A stretch of DNA of 64,000 nt from Agapetus fuscipes (lineage: Eukaryota > Arthropoda > Insecta > Trichoptera > Glossosomatidae). Below the pieces are notes generated by a model, which saw only the letters and a program-made list of their open reading frames with translations, had not been told where the DNA came from and did no database searches. The position numbers and the translations under genes were made by a program. Of this stretch, positions 61,160-64,000 are shown piece after piece. Positions within the stretch are counted from its first letter, which is position 1, and each line of letters starts with the position of its first letter. The stretch covers positions 3,596,001-3,660,000 of the forward strand of contig OX637334.1 in NCBI GenBank assembly GCA_951799405.1, in the 5' to 3' direction.

Positions 61160-61470
61160 ACATATTTACAAAACACAACCAAGCAGCACAACTTCTTACC
61201 GTATCGTCATATGGTTTTCTGGACTTTTTTATTTTTACAGGTAAAGAGAACGGCTTACGCCAACCGCTTCAGTCGAAGTGGGAGTTTTCTAGTTCCCAAG
61301 GGGGCTGTTTCTTATTTCTTGGGAAGGCTGTGTAAGCCTTGGCAGTATTTGATTTTGGGTTTGAAACCAACATGAATCCGAAAATTATTTTTGACACCCT
61401 CGGTGTGAATCAAACCCTAGCTACCTGACATGGAATGCAATAATTCTACCAATTGAGCTGTCGAAAAAAC
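61160..61470 (-). mobile_element. SINE-B, near full length
   Basis: AACTTCTTACCGTATCGTC at the left to TCTACCAATTGAGCTGTCGA (head) at the right; body diverged. Confidence 0.8.
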
Positions 61471-61569
61471 ATGGACATCCTCAAAAAATTATCAAATTCT
61501 AAAAGTCATATAAACAGCTATTTTTGCAATGAATTGTATTTTCTTATTGTGATTTTAAGTTGATTATAA

Positions 61570-61715
61570 AACTTAAGATTCAAATGGAATTCATGGCTCA
61601 CAAATAAACACGTGAGGTTCGCGCTTAGGCATGCTGCATCTGTAATAATAGAATAAGACCTAAAATTGAAATGAGCGTAGCCCTTGCAACTCTTTCCGAC
61701 TCTCTTTTCCTATAG
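61570..61715 (-). repeat. R1 fragment, old
   Basis: TCACAAATAAACACGTGAGG and AGCCCTTGCAACTCTTTCCG. Confidence 0.65.
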
Positions 61716-62282
61716 CCGAGAGTAGACCAGAATTCTGGATTAAGCCAAAGCCTACTCAGGGATTACGTCATTCATGATGCAATATCAAAGTTGGAAATCG
61801 TTCAATAAATTCTAGCAATTTGAAATTTGTACAGAACCTTTTACAGGTACGTGAGCACACTAAGTTATTCATTCGCTAAGTGTTACACTAAGTAAGTCGA
61901 TATCTGCGACTCTGAATACAGCCGGGGACACGTGGTGGACTAATAGGGACACGTAGAGCCGAATCCAGTTCCCTTAGTATAGTATAAAACTTGCACTTAA
62001 ATTGTGTTTCACCAAAAGCGAGCTGAAACTTAAACAGCACCTCTATTGAGCGTTGCAGTTTCCAGATATTTACTGGTATTACTTTATGGTTGAGTTGTAC
62101 GTACTTGGGGTACAGCACTCAGGCAATCATTCGTTAAATCCAGACTAAACGTTCGAATACCTTTCTATTACGTAAAACGTTTTTACAGCTCAAGAAGCAC
62201 GTATATATGAAAATTCAAGTCTACAAATTGTATAATCTGTCATTTAATCGATAGAATATTAATAGAGAAAATAAAGAATGTC
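61716..62282. other. Unassigned region
   Basis: At 62030-62120, AACAGCACCTCTATTGAGCG and GTACGTACTTGGGGTACAGC recall 6.7 and 60.6 kb. No frames of interest. Confidence 0.35.
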
Positions 62283-62580
62283 AGGTCGATTGCACAGTTG
62301 GTAGAATGCTGGCATTCCATGCCGAGAGCACGGTTTCGCATCCCACCGAGGGTGTCAGAAATTAATTCCTGTTTCAAACTCAAAATAAATTACCGACTGG
62401 GTAAACTTAGCCTATACAAGAAATGTGAACTAGTCCCTTGGGGAGCTGGGAAAAAAATCCCCACTTCAACTGAAGTGGTTGGCGTATGGCCGGCCCCCTA
62501 CCTGTAAAAATAAAAAGGCTTTGCTCGGAAAAACACGACATTACCTTATAAGTGTGGCTTAGTTACGGAAGATGATAATG
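62283..62580 (+). mobile_element. SINE-B, near full length
   Basis: Head TTGCACAGTTGGTAGAATGC with box B altered to GGTTTCGCATCCC. AACTGAAGTGGTTGGCG and AAGTGTGGCTTAGTTACG follow. Confidence 0.82.
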
Positions 62581-62589
62581 GATAAGGTT

Positions 62590-62750
62590 TGGGATACACA
62601 GAAAGAATGAAAAAAAGGAATAACACATGAAAAATGTGATGCATGTGAATAACATGGAAATGCCAGGGTATGAATAAGTGGAAGAAAATTCTGTAGAGGC
62701 TCTGGCCACTGGGAACGGTGCCAGCGTTGCAGTTTCAAGACTTTGCTGGG
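62590..62750 (+). pseudogene. RTE-a LINE 3' end, badly decayed
   Basis: GATACACAGAAAGAATG, AAAATGTGATGCATGTGAAT and CTGTAGAGGCTCTGGCCACT are what remains. Confidence 0.6.
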
Positions 62751-62836
62751 TAGAAAATTCATCTGTTTTTTTCAAAAAAATACTCACTACGGTTCATCCA
62801 GCCAAACATAACCAAATGAGTCTGTTAGTAAATAGA

Positions 62837-63110
62837 CTAACAAAGTATGTATACGGAAGTAGTGTGAAAGGAAAAAGAGGTAAAGGACGACCGAGAAAAG
62901 TATGGAGTGATCAGATTGTGGAGATTGTGAAAGAGTGGGATGTACAAAGCGAGCGGAAAAGAAGAAAATGCATTAAAAATGTGATGGATATGTATGAATT
63001 GAAAGATGTATGTAAGGATAGGAAAAAATTGAGGCAGCTCTGCAGAGGCTCTGGCCACCTCTAGCGGAATGGTGACAGAGTTACAGTTACAGTTACAGTT
63101 ATAGTTAGCG
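62837..63110 (+). pseudogene. RTE-a LINE 3' end with ACAGTT tail
   Basis: Open over SSVKGKRGKGRPRKVWSDQI, VEIVKEWDVQSERKRR, MDMYELKDVCKDRKK to CRGSGHL and stop. The untranslated block TAGCGGAATGGTGACAGAG and four ACAGTT-type units follow. It defines the 3' terminus of the family. Confidence 0.83.
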
Positions 63111-63167
63111 ACGAAAAAGCATGCGAGGATTTCTTCATTTGAGATTTACTTAAGAACATCACTCATG

Positions 63168-63590
63168 TCAACGACGTAACCATGTTGAAAGCACCGGTTT
63201 CCATAGATCACCGAAGTTAAGCAACATTGGGCGCGGACAGTATTTGGATGGGTAACCACTCACGTACACCGCGTGTCGTTGGCATCTTGGACCGGTCCGT
63301 AGTCCGTAGTGGCAACACTTCGGACTCGTAAATGGAAGGTTGTGGATTCGGATCCCGGCGGAGCACAAAAATATACCATGTATATTTCGAATGTGCTCTT
63401 CGCTGGGTTGAAAAATTCATAAACCTTTACCAAAGACCGGTCACTGAAAGGTCCATCCAACCTTACAACAACTGGGTCTTGCTTGAGAATTGGCGCTTTC
63501 TACAGCAACGACCAAGCTCGCAGAGGGCTTTTGAGGTGTGATACACACAAAAACACCGCTCACCAATTAAATCATGCTAATATTATTATT
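63168..63590 (+). mobile_element. 5S rRNA-tRNA chimeric SINE (ATT tail)
   Basis: Same architecture as the 5.9 kb copy and very similar to it throughout, including GGATTCGGATCCCGGCGG, where both have lost a perfect box B. The 5S part has GGATGGGTAACCACTC, a change in box C. Confidence 0.9.
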
Positions 63591-63920
63591 ATAACTCATT
63601 AAATGGATTTTCCTGAAATATATTCATTCATTAACAGCGAGTACAATGTGAAATTATGAAAGCAAAGTGAAACATCGTAGAACAAGGGAAAGTATGGAGG
63701 GGGAGAGATATTTGGGCGCCAATATTAGATATTGTTTTGTTAATTTAGTTTACAACTCTCGCGACGACAAACATTTCAACAAGGCGCGACTTGTGAGGAA
63801 ATCATTGTTCGTCATACAATCTCAGTTACAACGAATTATACAGATAGAACCGAGAGCACACGAGTCAACTCAATTCTACATTAATTATACAAAAATAACG
63901 ATAAAAATTGTTCTTCTTGC
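63591..63920. other. Unassigned region
   Basis: A 100-residue frame from 63667 runs into the M2 copy and has no known domain. Confidence 0.35.
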
Positions 63921-64000
63921 AGGGTGGAAGTATCGACGACTGTCGATAGTTCTTATTGTATCCATTTGAAGATAGAACGAAATAAAACATGGGTGTGCCT
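63921..64000 (+). mobile_element. MITE family M2, cut by the window edge
   Basis: AGGGTGGAAGTATCGACG followed by AACGAAATAAAACATGGG, the same order as in the 0.9 kb copy. Confidence 0.62.

Overview
This window looks like gene-poor, AT-rich nuclear DNA of an arthropod, probably an insect. That rests on the mix of transposable elements (a CR1/Jockey-type LINE whose ORF1 carries a PHD finger, RTE-like LINE tails, L2-like tails, hAT-type MITEs, tRNA- and 5S-headed SINEs), not on any host gene. I found no host exon I can defend; one GC-rich stretch near 46.5 kb is a weak candidate. Almost every recognisable segment is an old or recent mobile element. The species cannot be named from the sequence.

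Family labels used here are working names. SINE-A: about 310 bp, tRNA-Thr-like head. SINE-B: about 325 bp, a second tRNA head. SINE-C: about 290 bp, a third tRNA-like head with a poly(A) tail. R1: about 260 bp, high copy, ending in an AGATT-type microsatellite. RTE-a: LINE 3' ends ending in ACAGTT repeats. RTE-b: a second RTE-like LINE. L-J: a LINE 3' end whose tail is shared with some SINE-A copies. M1 to M10: short inverted-repeat (MITE-like) families. FB: foldback elements built of 15-bp repeats. HHR: a hammerhead-ribozyme-like motif.

Layout. 0-17 kb: two opposed M1 copies (one split by SINE-C), then R1, SINE-A, SINE-B and RTE-a fragments, a 5S-tRNA SINE, and a 370-bp palindrome carrying HHR motifs. 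16.6-19.7 kb: a complete hAT-type MITE, M4, a foldback element with a likely target duplication, and the best-preserved RTE-a coding tail. 20-30 kb: dense R1 and SINE-A/SINE-B dimers. 30.2-31.6 kb: a 28-bp minisatellite that appears to have grown out of LINE reverse transcriptase sequence. 33.7-41.2 kb, minus strand: a CR1/Jockey-type LINE with ORF1, an endonuclease segment, a long reverse transcriptase ORF, poly(A) and tandem 5' repeats, split by later insertions. 42-64 kb: more R1, a likely solo LTR, an RTE-b coding tail, a second foldback element, further MITEs and two more 5S-tRNA SINEs.

The most interesting system is the SINE-A group. One conserved core is joined, at the same point after CCAAGCTCG, to three different 3' modules: an ATT-repeat tail, a LINE-derived poly(A) tail, or a whole SINE-B. 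Some copies also gain a 5S rRNA module at the 5' end. The second is a set of dispersed HHR-like motifs on elements of more than one family, one of which is flanked by a 12-bp target duplication.
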